The position numbers were made by a program, and so were the translations under genes. 41,714 bases of DNA from Branchiostoma floridae (lineage: Eukaryota > Chordata > Leptocardii > Amphioxiformes > Branchiostomatidae), in contig NC_049980.1 of assembly GCF_000003815.2 (NCBI RefSeq), positions 24,068,629-24,110,342 on the forward strand, given 5' to 3'. The notes under the pieces are model-generated. The model was not told the origin of the DNA. It searched no databases and saw only the letters and a list, made by a program, of their open reading frames with translations. Of this stretch, positions 11,860-23,080 are shown piece after piece. How positions within the stretch are numbered: the stretch's first letter is position 1; every line of letters starts with the position of its first letter.

Positions 11860-14800
11860 TGACATTTTTTAACAATTCAATTTGGGTTCTTGGCCGGTGT
11901 ATTTCCTTGGGGGGTCAGGGGGGTGGAATCTTTAGATCCCTCAGGCTGGAGAGGAGTCTTTTTCGGGAATAAGCATTCAGTGTTTTTTTTTTAAAGGAAT
12001 AGAAATAGAAGGGGGGGATAAGAATAAACCCCCCCCCCCCCCCCCCCCTCACATTCCTCCGGAAAGGTCTTACATATGGAAGAGGTGCCCGGGTGCGGGT
12101 GACTTCTCCCAATGCTCGGTGGGACTTGTTCGTCAGCGTCTCAGGGTAAAATTGTCACCAATTTATGGCAGCTGTCTAAGAGACTACTTGGGCGGCAACT
12201 GAAAAGATTTGGAAACAGGTATTGGAATCTCTTAAAGACTTTCTGGGAACTAAGACAAGTGTCGGTGTCAAAAGCATGAAATTTCTGGTCTTGTTTCAAA
12301 TTTTCAATCGATCATAAAGACAATGGCCTATTCTCTGTTCTTTCAAATGGCACAAAAGAAATATTAAACTCACCTGTATGACAGTTTGACCTCTGACACA
12401 TACTTGCATTTTAACAAATTATGTAAGCGTCATTTCAGACCTGCCTATGCACGGTACGTACGACAGGTGACTGAACATTGACGGAGAGAGCAGAACATGG
12501 TTCTGCTCCAGAAAGAAACCCTGACGAAATAGAAAGTTTGACAAAAACGCCTTTAAAGATGTCAGACTTCAAAAATCAGCCTAGTCTTAGTAGTAGGTTC
12601 AAGTCGTATATTCGGGTAGTAGAGGGTAGGTTCAAACGGTGTATGTGACGTTTGGGAGATGAAGATCTTGTCTTCACGCATCAATTTAGTTGTGATTGCA
12701 ACAGGACGACAGGTGTGCGTCGCGTGCCGGCAGCGCATTTTAGGGCTCCTTAATTACAAGAGAGGTGTCACCTTAAGAGATAAGGCGAGACGAAGTCTGT
12801 ACAAGCTATTAACATGTCTTAAGAAAGGCACGTGGAGATGAGAAGCAGAGATAACCAGCTGTTGGGCTGGATTGTGAACACCTGGTGTGAAACTTAAGAC
12901 GTTCAGGATGACATCTGTGCCTCAGAGAGGTGACAGGGAAGGGATTAAAGAAGCAGCTGAGAAGACTTTAACTTTGGTAAGTCAAAGAAACAAAAAGAGT
13001 TGGCGCTTACGCAGAGTAAGACAGCTTCTTGCGTCAAAAGATAAAAATTGGTCAAAATGGAACTCTATCAAGTTGCAACCACTCACTTTTGTGACAAATA
13101 CTTGCCAATGGTTTTTAGTTTGCCAAAGTCAGATTTAGAAGATCACACTTTTCCACCCCTCCAGCAGAAATGAGTAACGCGGACACTCGTGTGTTGATGT
13201 TGAGTGCAATGTCATACCACGGGCCGGGCAGACAGTCGTGCATTTTTTTTTATGATACGTCAAACCAAAACAAAAAAACACTTCAATTGTGAACGTACTG
13301 AAAATGGGTCTATCAATTCGGTGATTATTCTTAATTGGATATTGTTATACCAGGCTATTACCTCCAGGAGGGGGTGGCATTTGCAATCACAATGTTTGGT
13401 TCCTCTCGCGGGGGGAAAGATAGTAGGATAACTTCTGCTGAAAATACCGGTGGGGTTATAGGAGAATTACATGTGACCTGTCATAAGCAATAGTCAGAAG
13501 TCATTTCTTTATTGTTATGCCTATGTTATGATATTGGAATGATATGGTCGGTATAATTATTCAATTTAAGTACAAATGTGTAGATATGCGAAAATAGCCA
13601 CAGGGGGCCGTATTTCCACATACTGACAAAACGGACACCAGGAGGAACTGCTAATATAACAATACTCTCACAAACACAATCCACCGTGAAGAAGTTTATA
13701 AACTCAGATATTGGTGCCGCAGAATTGCCCAGTAATTAACACCCCTGACAATACCGACACAGCACGGTGAGTTCCGCACGGTGTTTCTGCGATTCTACAT
13801 GACTAAAGGAAGCCGTGCATAAATGTGTTTACTCCTCCCCCGGGGGTGGGGGGTATCGCCGGTATAATGAAGTGTCTAACGACTGAATATAAACTTTGCA
13901 TTCCTGTTGTCTCTAGGGGACATGACGTTCTCTCTTCGGCAGATGGTAACAATGAGATCACAAGGAAAACCCTAAAACTTTACACATTCAGGACGATCAC
14001 TGGTACTCATATAGCTTTTCTTGTGATAAATCTGTCATTCGCCATTCAGTTTACTCACATTGCGTCTAAACATACAAACAACGGAGTATTAGACTTTATG
14101 AGTATGTTGTTGTTAATTAGATGCAGTACTTTGCAGGATATACGTCCGTGCAAAATGACATTACGTTTGAACAAATTCAAGGCCATTGTAATTATGCAAA
14201 CCCTTCCGGAACTGTTTAAATTGATTCAAATTAGGGAATCTAATTGTAACGGCATTTGCGAAAACCGTTTCAGATATTGTGAAATCCTCTTGTATTTCAA
14301 CAACTTCAGACGTCGATGCCACGTGAGTTCACTCTTGACATCAGACTCGTGGTCCTCATGAGCTCCGTGCCGTGCGTATGTAGGTTAATTGGATTTATCA
14401 AGTGTTCTTGGAACTTTTCAGTTCGCTCTCCTTCTTTCCGTACATTTGCCATCGCACAAAGCGTGCAATACGCTTATTTCCATACACTAGTACTTTCCTT
14501 AGCAACAGCTGAGGAATCGACTGGCACACGACGGGAAATCTCCACTTTACTTCGCGTGCCGAGCATTCAAATGTAAGTCGGTTGGTCTCGCGACGGCGGC
14601 GTCGATTGTTTCAGTCCTCGAGAGACTTTCCCGGAGAGGCGTGAACGTCACTCCCGGACGGAGACCACCTCCAATGTCCATTCCAAGGGACAATGTCCGT
14701 GTTTCCTACTGGGATAATCCGTGTCCACATAATCTCTAGTGTTATGTCGTTTTACTTCTGCTTTACATTCAAATGCGTCCATTCCTTTCATCCGAAACAA

Positions 14801-15892
14801 CACACATTCGACAATGCTACAGCAACAATACAAAAAGTTGAACTGCTTTGAAATAGAATGGGCATTCTAATGTTACATTCACTTTTTTTTTATGCGGATG
14901 TACCGTTTAGTCTACATCCAATGTTCAAGCCATCCAAAATACTCACCTGCCCGTAGAAGAGAGAATCATTACCGTGGACGCACTTTCCTGGCCAATCATT
15001 CCTTTTTTGCCGAATCTTACGATCCGTACCCCCGTAGGAAGGTCTGATGTTGGCTATTTGGTATGAGTACTAGCACTACTTTTTATGCAAAGAAAAGTCA
15101 CTCGCGGAATTAATATTGCCACGATTAATTAAGAAATCTCTATTGATTAATCTATACGTTTGGGTCTGTGCTGTTTCATGCCTAACATTTACCCAACTAT
15201 TGCTCCAAACACTTTGAATCTCCGGTTCACACCGTCACCGTGATTTCCTGTTCCACACATTTGCCCGCTCAGAACATAATCACCAAACTTTCAGCACCAT
15301 TCGCAGCTACTAAGTCTTTAATGTGTTCATGTCTACTTTTTCTTGCTTCTTGTATCATTTGCATTGATGGAAGTCAGTATAAAACACGATTAGATTGGTG
15401 AATTGTCTTATAGACATAATGGTTGATGGAAGTCATCATCATTGAAAATGATAACCTCAGCACCGCTAGCTCCAGTTTCTTACCTCCAAAATATGATTAG
15501 GTCCACAGAAAACATAAACAATGCTTTTCTCTTGGACTTGAAATGGTACTAGACTGATGTGTTTTGGTCAATGTTTGCATAGCTTACCGCAGAACATAAT
15601 AATTGAGAACTAGGAAACACCTCATGCCATGGTGTGACGCCGGACCGCGGGGGAAGTGTCCAATTTTCGGTACAAATCCGCGTGCAACCACAGCCCCCCC
15701 GCAGGGACGCTCGCCACAACCATGAAGTGTATGCGCGTCTCCTGCGCGGCTGCAAGTTGATTATGGATTCCTCTTTATTGAAATTCATCGGGGTCAGGCC
15801 ACGGTGGGACAGCAGCATAGAATGGGAGAAGAAAGGCGAGAGAATGGCGCTCAGGGTGGGAGGGCGACAAGATTGATCTGTCGTGGCGGCCG
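11860..15892. other. Non-coding stretch, no gene recognised
   Basis: No supported gene. It holds the C20 run at 12029, a small perfect inverted repeat GAGCAGAAC-ATG-GTTCTGCTC at 12488-12508, one GTCGCGTG octamer at 12719 just after a CAGGTG, and a CTCF-like CCACAGGGGGCCG near 13598 that I would not call from one site. The 178-codon ORF at 13825-14361 is long for chance in this base composition but matches no family I know and has no flanking splice or promoter support. A GC-rich patch at about 15620-15890 has open frames on both strands. Confidence 0.5.
12029..12048 (+). repeat. Homopolymer C run (20 bases)
   Basis: Twenty C in a row, with a G7 run 12 bases upstream. Length is likely unstable in vivo and unreliable in the assembly, given the gap only about 170 bases away. 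Confidence 0.9.
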
Positions 15893-16081
15893 TTGAGCGA
15901 GCGTGTGGCCACAACAACTGGCCAAGGTCACGCCTTTCTTGCGCCTTTCAGGCAGTCGCTGGGACAGTTCCCCTGGGAAATGGCGCGGAATCCAGCCAGG
16001 AATGCGCCAAATGTTTCCTCTTTTTGTAACATTTTTGACCCGCATTGAACGAACGCGTGGCCGAAATAACTGCCAAGGTCA
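15893..16081 (+). repeat. Diverged direct duplication ending in CCAAGGTCA
   Basis: Two related blocks of about 38 bases lie at 15893-15930 and 16045-16081. Both run TTGA-CGA-CG-GTGGCC, then a short variable part, then GCCAAGGTCA. They agree at roughly 80 percent with one single-base gap. Both end in the extended nuclear-receptor half site (TC)AAGGTCA used by ERR/SF-1 type receptors. The 114 bases between them are not duplicated. Either a small segmental duplication decayed, or two copies of a binding module are kept. Confidence 0.6.
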
Positions 16082-16620
16082 GTGTGAACAGGGGGTGGAC
16101 GCCGCACACTGGCGAGAGACGCGTGAGTGCTTCACACAACTGACGCTCTCTGTCGCTTAACAGTTTCTTCGCGTATAAACGAAGTTATCTGGGATATTCT
16201 TATGTTATCTGAGTTATTAGAAAGTTATTTTAGAGACGATGCACATGAACTTTACCTGTTGTACCTGTTGACCACTGCACTTGGAGGGATTATGTAATGC
16301 AATGCTAGTACCTTGGTAAATCGGTTCTTGGACGCAGCTATTACTGATGTTTAGCATTGTCCGCAAAGTTCATCAGTAGAAACAGTTGTTCCATCTAACG
16401 TGTCCTAAAAAGCTTGTCAGGGAGGATAACGACGAGGAAGAATATGAAACATGATGTTCACATCACCACAAATGAATGTCAGGTATGTACGGGATTTGCA
16501 CTTTGTAATACTGTTTACTGATGCTCTTATTTCGACATTAAAATTGTTTGATTTTCACGAAATGGATGACTAATGGGTAAATTAAGATTTCAAGGCTTTG
16601 AAAAGAAGTGCATATTATGG

Positions 16621-16800
16621 TGCCGCGGCGGGGCGAGGTCACGGGACGGGGCGAGGTCACGTCAGCAGCTGCCGAGCTTCGCGCGTCTGGCGGCACTGCG
16701 CAGGCGCCAGGAACACCTGTTGATTCACACGATTGGTCACTGTCCGAGATTTGTTAAGATGGCTGATAACAGAACCAAGGTCACGTTCTTACGAACATTG
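16621..16800 (+). promoter_or_regulatory. CpG-rich promoter-like island
   Basis: This is a short GC-rich island in AT-richer surroundings. It contains GGGGCGAGGTCACG twice, 18 bases apart (from 16629), an NRF1-like TGCGCAGGCGCC at 16697-16708, a CACCTG near 16713, and AAGATGGC (YY1 style) near 16757, followed by CCAAGGTCACG. NRF1 plus YY1 with the ATG inside the YY1 site is a known pattern for animal housekeeping promoters. The ATG here opens a frame of only 24 codons (MADNRTK...), so a first exon or 5' end is possible but unproven. Confidence 0.35.
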
Positions 16801-17461
16801 ATGTACGACCTGTCCATTTTTGTTTGGGATTAATAAATCTTTCAATTGTCTAACCAAACTGGTGTCCGGCAAGTTGGCACATACCAGAGACATCATCTTT
16901 ACGTCAATAAACTCTTAATAAACTTTCTCCGTCTTATGCTCTTTTCGCAAATCAAACGTTCACCTGTTTTCCACTAAGTACAGGTACTGCGGTAGTTTTT
17001 GTTGCCTTTCCAGTGCAAATGAATCCAGACTTTTGTTCAATATCGTCAGTCCTTGTAGGTCATGTGCTGTTCTGCCTGACGTGCACCTACCCAACCGTGC
17101 CAAGTTAGAGTCCGTTGGAACGTTATCAAACTTTCACATCTTCGAGTCGCGTGGCGCGCGCGATGAAACCCAAAACAAGACGCAAGACGATCTCACAACC
17201 TAGACCAAATGTCCCCCGAGGCCGGTGCGCTATCACCTCTAGAAAAGTAAAGTCAGTGACTTAAGGATTTACAGTTAGTCACCACGATCATAACGTAATG
17301 TTTTTTACTTTTTAGAAATATGACACATATTTTTTTACTTTTTGGAAATATGGCATGTATTTAAGAAGGACAAACCGCTCACTCTACTTAAGACTTTTAT
17401 ATCGTTTATAACAAGAGCTATCTACCTTTAAAAATACGACCATAGCGTTCAGAACGGGATG
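16801..17461. other. Non-coding stretch, no gene recognised
   Basis: No gene seen. One GTCGCGTG octamer at 17146 runs on into GCGCGCG. A small local repeat, TTTTTTACTTTTT.GAAATATG, occurs twice between about 17299 and 17352. Confidence 0.5.
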
Positions 17462-17625
17462 TTCTGCTGCAGTACCGTAGAAAGACACCAGGAGGCCCAT
17501 TATCGGCCTTGACCTTTGTTTCCCAGACCCCTACCCATGTACCAAATATCATAAGGATCCACTTTCAGCTTCTCGAGCTATGCTGTCTAGAAAGACACAA
17601 ACGACACCCAAAACATAACCTTATG
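17462..17625 (+). repeat. Interspersed repeat, copy 1 ('cttgacctt' family)
   Basis: The block starts CTGCTGCAGTACCGTAGAAA, continues with CACCAGGAGGCCC and CCTTGACCTT, then CCAAATATCATAAGGATCC and CTCGAGCTATGCTG. The same order of words occurs at 41530-41700 with moderate divergence, so this is one dispersed family with two copies here. I remember similar repeats from lancelet genomes, but that is memory, not a search. No coding capacity or terminal inverted repeats are visible. A 150-codon minus-strand ORF overlaps it and is discarded for that reason. Confidence 0.75.
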
Positions 17626-18304
17626 ACGAAGGTACTGATCATCTTCTCTAAGGTCCGCCGCGGGAACTTCCCCATGCGTGAGCGTTGGACGACATGTCTG
17701 TTCTTCAATGTAAGTGTGCATGTGAGTGTCAAGAGCCCCGTGTCAACAGGACGGGCAGAGATGGTGCACGTGTGCCGCGGTGCACGGGATCGTGCGGGGG
17801 GAATCACGGTTACGTTCTGTAGTACAAGTACATACATCTGTGTGTCATGCATATGACGGAAGATGAATTTACGAGGGTATAGCTGCTGCACGTTATTATA
17901 CACGTTATGAAGACAGGTTGACATAAAGGTTACTCCAACAGCTCTATGGTGACGAGGATCCATATCTCCGACGACGCGCCGGGAGCAAGAAAAAGTGTCA
18001 AGAAATGATTTGTTCAACGGTAATAATGACGGTAGGCCACGTGATACATTCCCCGATCTGTTGTACAGCTTGGTAGGGAGCAGGCCACCAGGAGTTTCAG
18101 TGGGCCATTACACTAATGAAGGGGCGGGTAGGAACGCCTGGTATTGCCGCCTGGCGCCCTGAGCGTGGCTCGTGCGCTCCGCACTTGTTGGTACTTGTTG
18201 GCACTGCCAGGCTTTCAACATTCTTCGCTGTTGTTGACTCCAGATAAACGCTAGATACGCGTTGTGTCTTCAACCTGGTCAGACTCACATTACCCAGGAC
18301 AACA

Positions 18305-18503
18305 GGTCACCAACCAAGTAACCAACTAACCAACCAATCAACCAACCTGGTTACCAACCAGCCAACGAACCGACCGACCGACCAGCCGACCGACCGACCT
18401 ACCAACCAACCAACCAACCAACCAACCAACCAACCAACCAACCAACCAACCAACCAACCAACCAACCAGATTGACAGGCAGATAACCAACCAACCAACCT
18501 ACC
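18305..18503 (+). repeat. ACCA/ACCG tetranucleotide array
   Basis: The core at about 18401-18468 is pure ACCA, roughly 17 units. The left part holds ACCG-type units and broken units, and the right end is degenerate. On the minus strand it yields LVGW repeats in two ORFs, an artefact of the repeat. ACCG and ACCA differ by one change at a CpG, so deamination could convert one unit type into the other. Confidence 0.95.
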
Positions 18504-21500
18504 ATATAAACAAACATCTTTTGCATCTTTATGTACGCCTCAAATACTATGCTTCACACAATCCTACAACAAATCACGTTATTGATATTGAGAGGTCATC
18601 AGAGGTTTACAGACCAATACGCGCCCTCAAGAGCATCAGCATCAGCCCAGATACTACAGAACACGCGGCTGTTGCAGGCTCTGAGAGGTTCCTAACAACC
18701 ACTAGCTCCCTGAAAGCCATTAGTGCCCCAAACACTTCCCTCCCACTGAAGTGTTTTGGAGGCACACGTTAACAACCTCGGCGCGGCTTGAGCGGACACG
18801 TTGAGGTGCCGTTGGTACAGTACAGGAGAGGCTGCAAGGTTCAGAAACAGTTGACTCTTGGAGCACGTTGTCTAGATAAGCTTTCCAAAGAAGGGTCAAA
18901 ATGCCGGGTTGTTTTGTATGTATCGTTTAAATGCACTAGAATTATCGGCAGTTCCTTTAATTGTTGTCTGCGTAAAGTAATACTTTGCTCCATATTCTGT
19001 GTAAAACAACTCATTAGGACCGAGTATTTAAAGGGTGGGCGTTTCAACTCGAAAGTGAGTTGGGCGTAAGAAACCACACAAATGCAAACATAGGCAGCAT
19101 GAATGGAACTGATATATACTTTTGGTAGATACACTGTAAGTTGGTTCTCGCATTGAAAACTCTACTATGCATTTTTCAAAGATGATTCGTCTACTTCTCC
19201 CCTCCATCCACATCCCCTGACGCCCCCCTCCCATGGTATAAAATGTTTCCACACTATCATACTGTCATATGGTACTTTGGAGCCCACACAAAACTAGCCG
19301 AGGTCCTTTCAAGAAGCAGGGTCACTGTATAACTAAGCTGTGATTTGACAATACAACGTTTTTCCTGCGTCAGCAATGTCCAGTCATTAAATAGGCGGTT
19401 GTCAATGAACAGAGGAGTTTTTTGTGAGTTTGGTACACAAACCCGGATGATCGGAGCAGCTGGCAGGCGTAGTGGCGAATCGGCGGTGCAAACTGTGCGA
19501 CTTGTGTCAACACAGTCGCGTGGTGCCAGGGTCAAGAGGTCGCCCGGGCGCGCGAGAAAGCGCGTGGTCAATATTTACTCATGTTTACCCACTGAGCGCG
19601 GAGATAACAAATGTGTAATAACCTCCTTTCTTTCACGTGTGGAAATATTTTCCAGCCCGGAGACCGAGTCCTTAGAATCGGCAGTGTAGTGCCGTTGCTA
19701 ATTACCCTGGACAAACGTTCATTATGTGTGGACTGGAAACTTGAAGCAGTGTTCAATCGGCTGAACTTATTTGTAAAAATCACGTACAGTGAATCGACTT
19801 ACTGGCTGTGTTGTGTCTGTTCTCTAGCCGGTCAACATGGACTTGAAAACGATGTCTGTCTAGATTATCCAACCCCATGATTAAACCGGTAGATTGCACT
19901 TAATTTTGAGTCTCAATACGTCGGTGTCAGGTGGGAAACTGGTCCTTTTCGGTGCATATCGGGCCAGACCGCCGGAACAGTACACTTTTCAACTCCAGAC
20001 TTTGCCATAATCAGTGTTCTTGTTTCTCTCAGAAACGTTTGGTATAAGAGGATTCAAACCTTTTCCTCTTCACAGACGCTTTTTTGACATTTTGTGCTAC
20101 CTGTCCTTGGTTTACCCCACACAAGGTCGCTGTCTTAAGCGTGGTGATTACCTGTTGACAGAAGGCCAGCTGGCGCGTGCCACGACAAGGAGAGACATTA
20201 ATAACACTGCTTAAGATCTGTTGTATTCTTGTAGAAGTCGCCCGAAGCCAACATTATTAAAGTTATTTGTAAGTGACGAGGGCCGGGTCCGTAGACGGAT
20301 CATTAATGACATGGGGACAGGTGTCGCGTGCCGGAGACAATAGCGACATTGTCTGTAAAGTTCTCTCTCCGAACGATTAAGTCTGAACACGCGCCGGGAA
20401 CGACGCCTCCGGGGAGCGTTCCTTCCAGACGGGAACATTTCTAAGATTGTAAAGATCCCACATAATGAAGGCATGTACAGGTGAGGGGTCGCCGCGACGC
20501 CAGGTAATGACGGCTCCTCCCGTGATTGTAGGGTGCAGAGACAGAAAATTTTCCTTCATACGTGACCATGCATCTTTTCAGGGGATTATAAGTAGGTCGT
20601 TAGTCGATTTAGAATGGGGCGGTCCTGCAATAGAGGACAGTCTTTTTTTCTTCACATATTCAATGATTTCCACTCTCTTACATTGTGTATTTATTTTACT
20701 TAAAACATCTCACCAACCACATCTGTCATTGCTTCTGCTGTTACTTAATCTAGACCAATGCAGCATTCCTTCTCTCTCCCTATGATTTACCATTCGGTAG
20801 GTAACAATGTGACGATAAGCAGCGACAATACCGGTCTCAGGGAGGAACACCTGGCGGGGAAGACGTCACGTCAAAAGAAGAAAGTGTCCTGATACGACCA
20901 GGGTAATCATGGGCGGTCCTCGGGGGTATCATCCCTTACCTGCCACTTCAACTTTTCCAGAAGAACTTTGACAGATCTTTCGGATGACAAAACCTCCACA
21001 AGGAGACATTTTCGAGGTTGCAGTTAGTCAGAATGGCGTGCAGCTCAAAATAGTAATTAATGACAAGGGTACATGTTAAGTATTGTTGATGAACCAGAAG
21101 TTTTACAACTGAGCGAATCTTTTCAACATATTTTGTCTCTCTGTGTGGCTGTGCCTGAGGCGCAGAGCGGGTATTGTTGAGGTTGTATTGTTCAGGTGGT
21201 GCGGTGAGATGTTTGTCGAGGCCAGGTGGGTAGTGGGAGGGGCACACTAGTCCGGCAACTTTTCTGTTGTTCTGTTTCTTTTGGGGGAGGGGGAGGGGTT
21301 TAGTACCAGCTGTCTCCGACCGTTGGCACCCCTTTGATATCGTCGGCGCAAGTACCTTCTAAGTTCACAATTCCACTCAAGTTCTGCTTTGGCTATAGAA
21401 CGTTTACCCTACACATGTTGACATACGTTAATGCATATATGACTTATGACACATATACGACCACTAGCATGACATTTTGCCGGTATTAGGTTTAAAGAGA

Positions 21501-22135
21501 ATAAAGATATTCAAGCTACAAACGTCTTTTTGACAGGTGAGTGATTGTACGACACTACATTACACACTACATTAGATAGGACGCTGACGCAAAATACATA
21601 CACGCCTAAGTCTCACAAGGAAGCAACAGTGTGCACTCTCCTTACATCGTACATACTAGTACGTACGTGTTGTTGAGTCCATAAGCTGTGCTTCACTTTG
21701 ACGCATATTCTCACCTTTTAAATGCCGTTAATTTAAAGGGACGCTGTGCGCAGTCACCTGTAATGACCTCCCCTATAGGGATCATTGATCACCCCTATAG
21801 GGAGCATTGATGGGCGAATGTCCCGTGCCAGCCACGCGACCATGCATGGAGATGTCTATTTAAATCAGGCCGAACAAGTTCATTTGTAAGCAATACCAAC
21901 ATCGATTCCTACTATCAAAGTCACCTGGTCCACACAATAATACTTACACAGGACCACTGCGTATTGTATTAACGGTGTTGGCACTATATGTTTGTCAGTC
22001 GTATGAACACAAGTCTGTTGCTTTCCTATCCTGTCATTAGTACGACTGTTGTTGGTAGAAACGTGCATGCTTAAACTAAACACAAAATGTGTACTTTGGC
22101 TATCTAAACGTCGCTTTATATTCTGTGTCCGTCAG
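18504..22135. other. Non-coding stretch, no gene recognised
   Basis: No gene supported. GTCGCGTG octamers lie at 19515, 20323 and, on the other strand, 21833. CAGGTG directly precedes the one at 20323. A SOX-dimer-like ACAAT-N6-ATTGT sits at 20337-20352. Twin palindromes occur at 21771-21802. ORFs up to 114 codons lie in overlapping opposite frames and match nothing known to me. Confidence 0.5.
21771..21802. repeat. Twin CCCTATAGGG palindromes, 22 bp apart
   Basis: CCCTATAGGG occurs at 21771-21780 and again at 21793-21802. Each copy is followed by almost the same word (ATCATTGAT, then AGCATTGAT). The spacing of 22 bp is about two turns of the helix. It is a short tandem duplication whose unit contains a perfect 10-bp palindrome; it could be a paired binding site. 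Confidence 0.7.
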
Positions 22136-22348
22136 CAGAACCCCTCCGCCGTTCCCAGGTTCCCCCTGGTGACCCCTGCCATGCCCCTGCTCCATCCGGA
22201 CCGGTCCCGCCCGGAGCGCGTGCCCGCCACGCGACAACCCAGGCCTGCTGTCCCCGATAACATTGTCTCTACATACATTGTTTACTCTTATCCCAGCATC
22301 ACGCGAATCTTCCTTAAAACTTCATTCACAAAAGTATGCAATTACTGA
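22136..22348 (+). CDS. Possible exon, proline/arginine-rich (uncertain)
   Basis: An acceptor-like stretch (TTCTGTGTCCGTCAG) ends at 22135, and a frame then stays open to the stop at 22346-22348. The first 130 bases are sharply GC-rich against AT-rich flanks, and in this frame most third positions are G or C, as in coding DNA. The product begins QNPSAVPRFPLV and is rich in Pro and Arg, with no domain I recognise. GC bias falls off after about 22262, and no good donor is visible there, so the true end is unclear. It overlaps a CACGCGAC octamer at 22228, so a regulatory element is an equal alternative. Confidence 0.22.
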   Translation, partial: QNPSAVPRFPLVTPAMPLLHPDRSRPERVPATRQPRPAVPDNIVSTYIVYSYPSITRIFLKTSFTKVCNY

Positions 22349-22464
22349 AAATTGCTTTCCTAGCCGGCGGAGACGATGGTGACACTTGATAATTTTCTGA
22401 TGCAAAGTGCGGGCGAAATCTCCAATCATGAGCCTCCGGCGTTAATTAGTGTGCGTCACAGTTT

Positions 22465-22478
22465 GTAATCATGGCAAC
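22465..22478. promoter_or_regulatory. X-box-like site preceded by GCGTCA
   Basis: GTAATCATGGCAAC resembles the RFX X-box and is followed by CG. TGCGTCA ends 6 bases upstream (GCGTCA at 22453-22458). The same pairing is seen at 33844-33863 and 36149-36164. Confidence 0.4.
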
Positions 22479-22990
22479 GTAATACCCCTCGCTGACACCA
22501 TACTGTAAACTCACTTATCTTTTTGGGTCCTAACATGTTATACAGATTTTTCGTCTTTCGTTGTGACTTTAAACTGAGTGTCCTTTTTTTGCATGTCGCT
22601 CTGGGTCTACAGCTACAGAGCAGTTTCTATGCCATTTCGTGCCATTTAAAGTTACGAACAGAACTTCGTCTCCGAAGTTTTAAGATGGTTAGTGCTGCCC
22701 AGGACAATGATCAGGCTTGGACGCTACTTTGTTCAAGAAGTAATTGGGCCCACCGTGAGGTAAAGCCTCCGTCTTTATCCCACCTAACCACGCACAGAAT
22801 GATCAAAGTACCCGGATCTAATCAGTCTAATACGTCTGCCTGTTCAGCAAAATGGCGGCTTTTGTCCGAGCTGGAATTGTATTGCCTCCTTCCATCAATA
22901 ATGCTAGCCTGGCGACGCGCGAGCGTCAGGCTGTGTAGTTGGGTGCACAGGGGAGGGGACAAAACGATCTTTATCTCCGGAAGCGTTTGA

Positions 22991-23080
22991 AGTTGGGTAA
23001 ACTCGGCGGGCAGGTAACAGGTGGTGGGGTCTCACGGGCTCCAGCTGGCGCGAGCCATGCTGCGCATGCGCACCCTGTCA
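22991..23080. promoter_or_regulatory. GC-rich patch with perfect NRF1 site
   Basis: TGCGCATGCGCA at 23061-23072 is a perfect palindromic match to the NRF1 consensus, a motif usually found in CpG-rich animal promoters. Upstream are ACAGGTGG and CAGCTGGCGCGAG. No coding start follows within a convincing distance, so whether a transcript starts here is open. Confidence 0.4.

Noticed and set aside
13597-13612. CTCF-like CCACAGGGGGCCG
   Set aside because: A single loose match with no partner or conservation evidence.
13825-14361. 178-codon ORF, the longest outside the LINE
   Set aside because: No recognisable domain, no promoter or splice context, and composition like the surrounding DNA. Slightly long for chance, so expression data would be the only reason to revive it.
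17565-18017. 150-codon minus-strand ORF
   Set aside because: It overlaps an interspersed repeat copy and a same-region plus-strand ORF, and resembles no known protein.
18307-18526. Minus-strand ORFs with LVGW repeats that look like a repeat protein
   Set aside because: They are translations of the ACCA tetranucleotide array in two frames.
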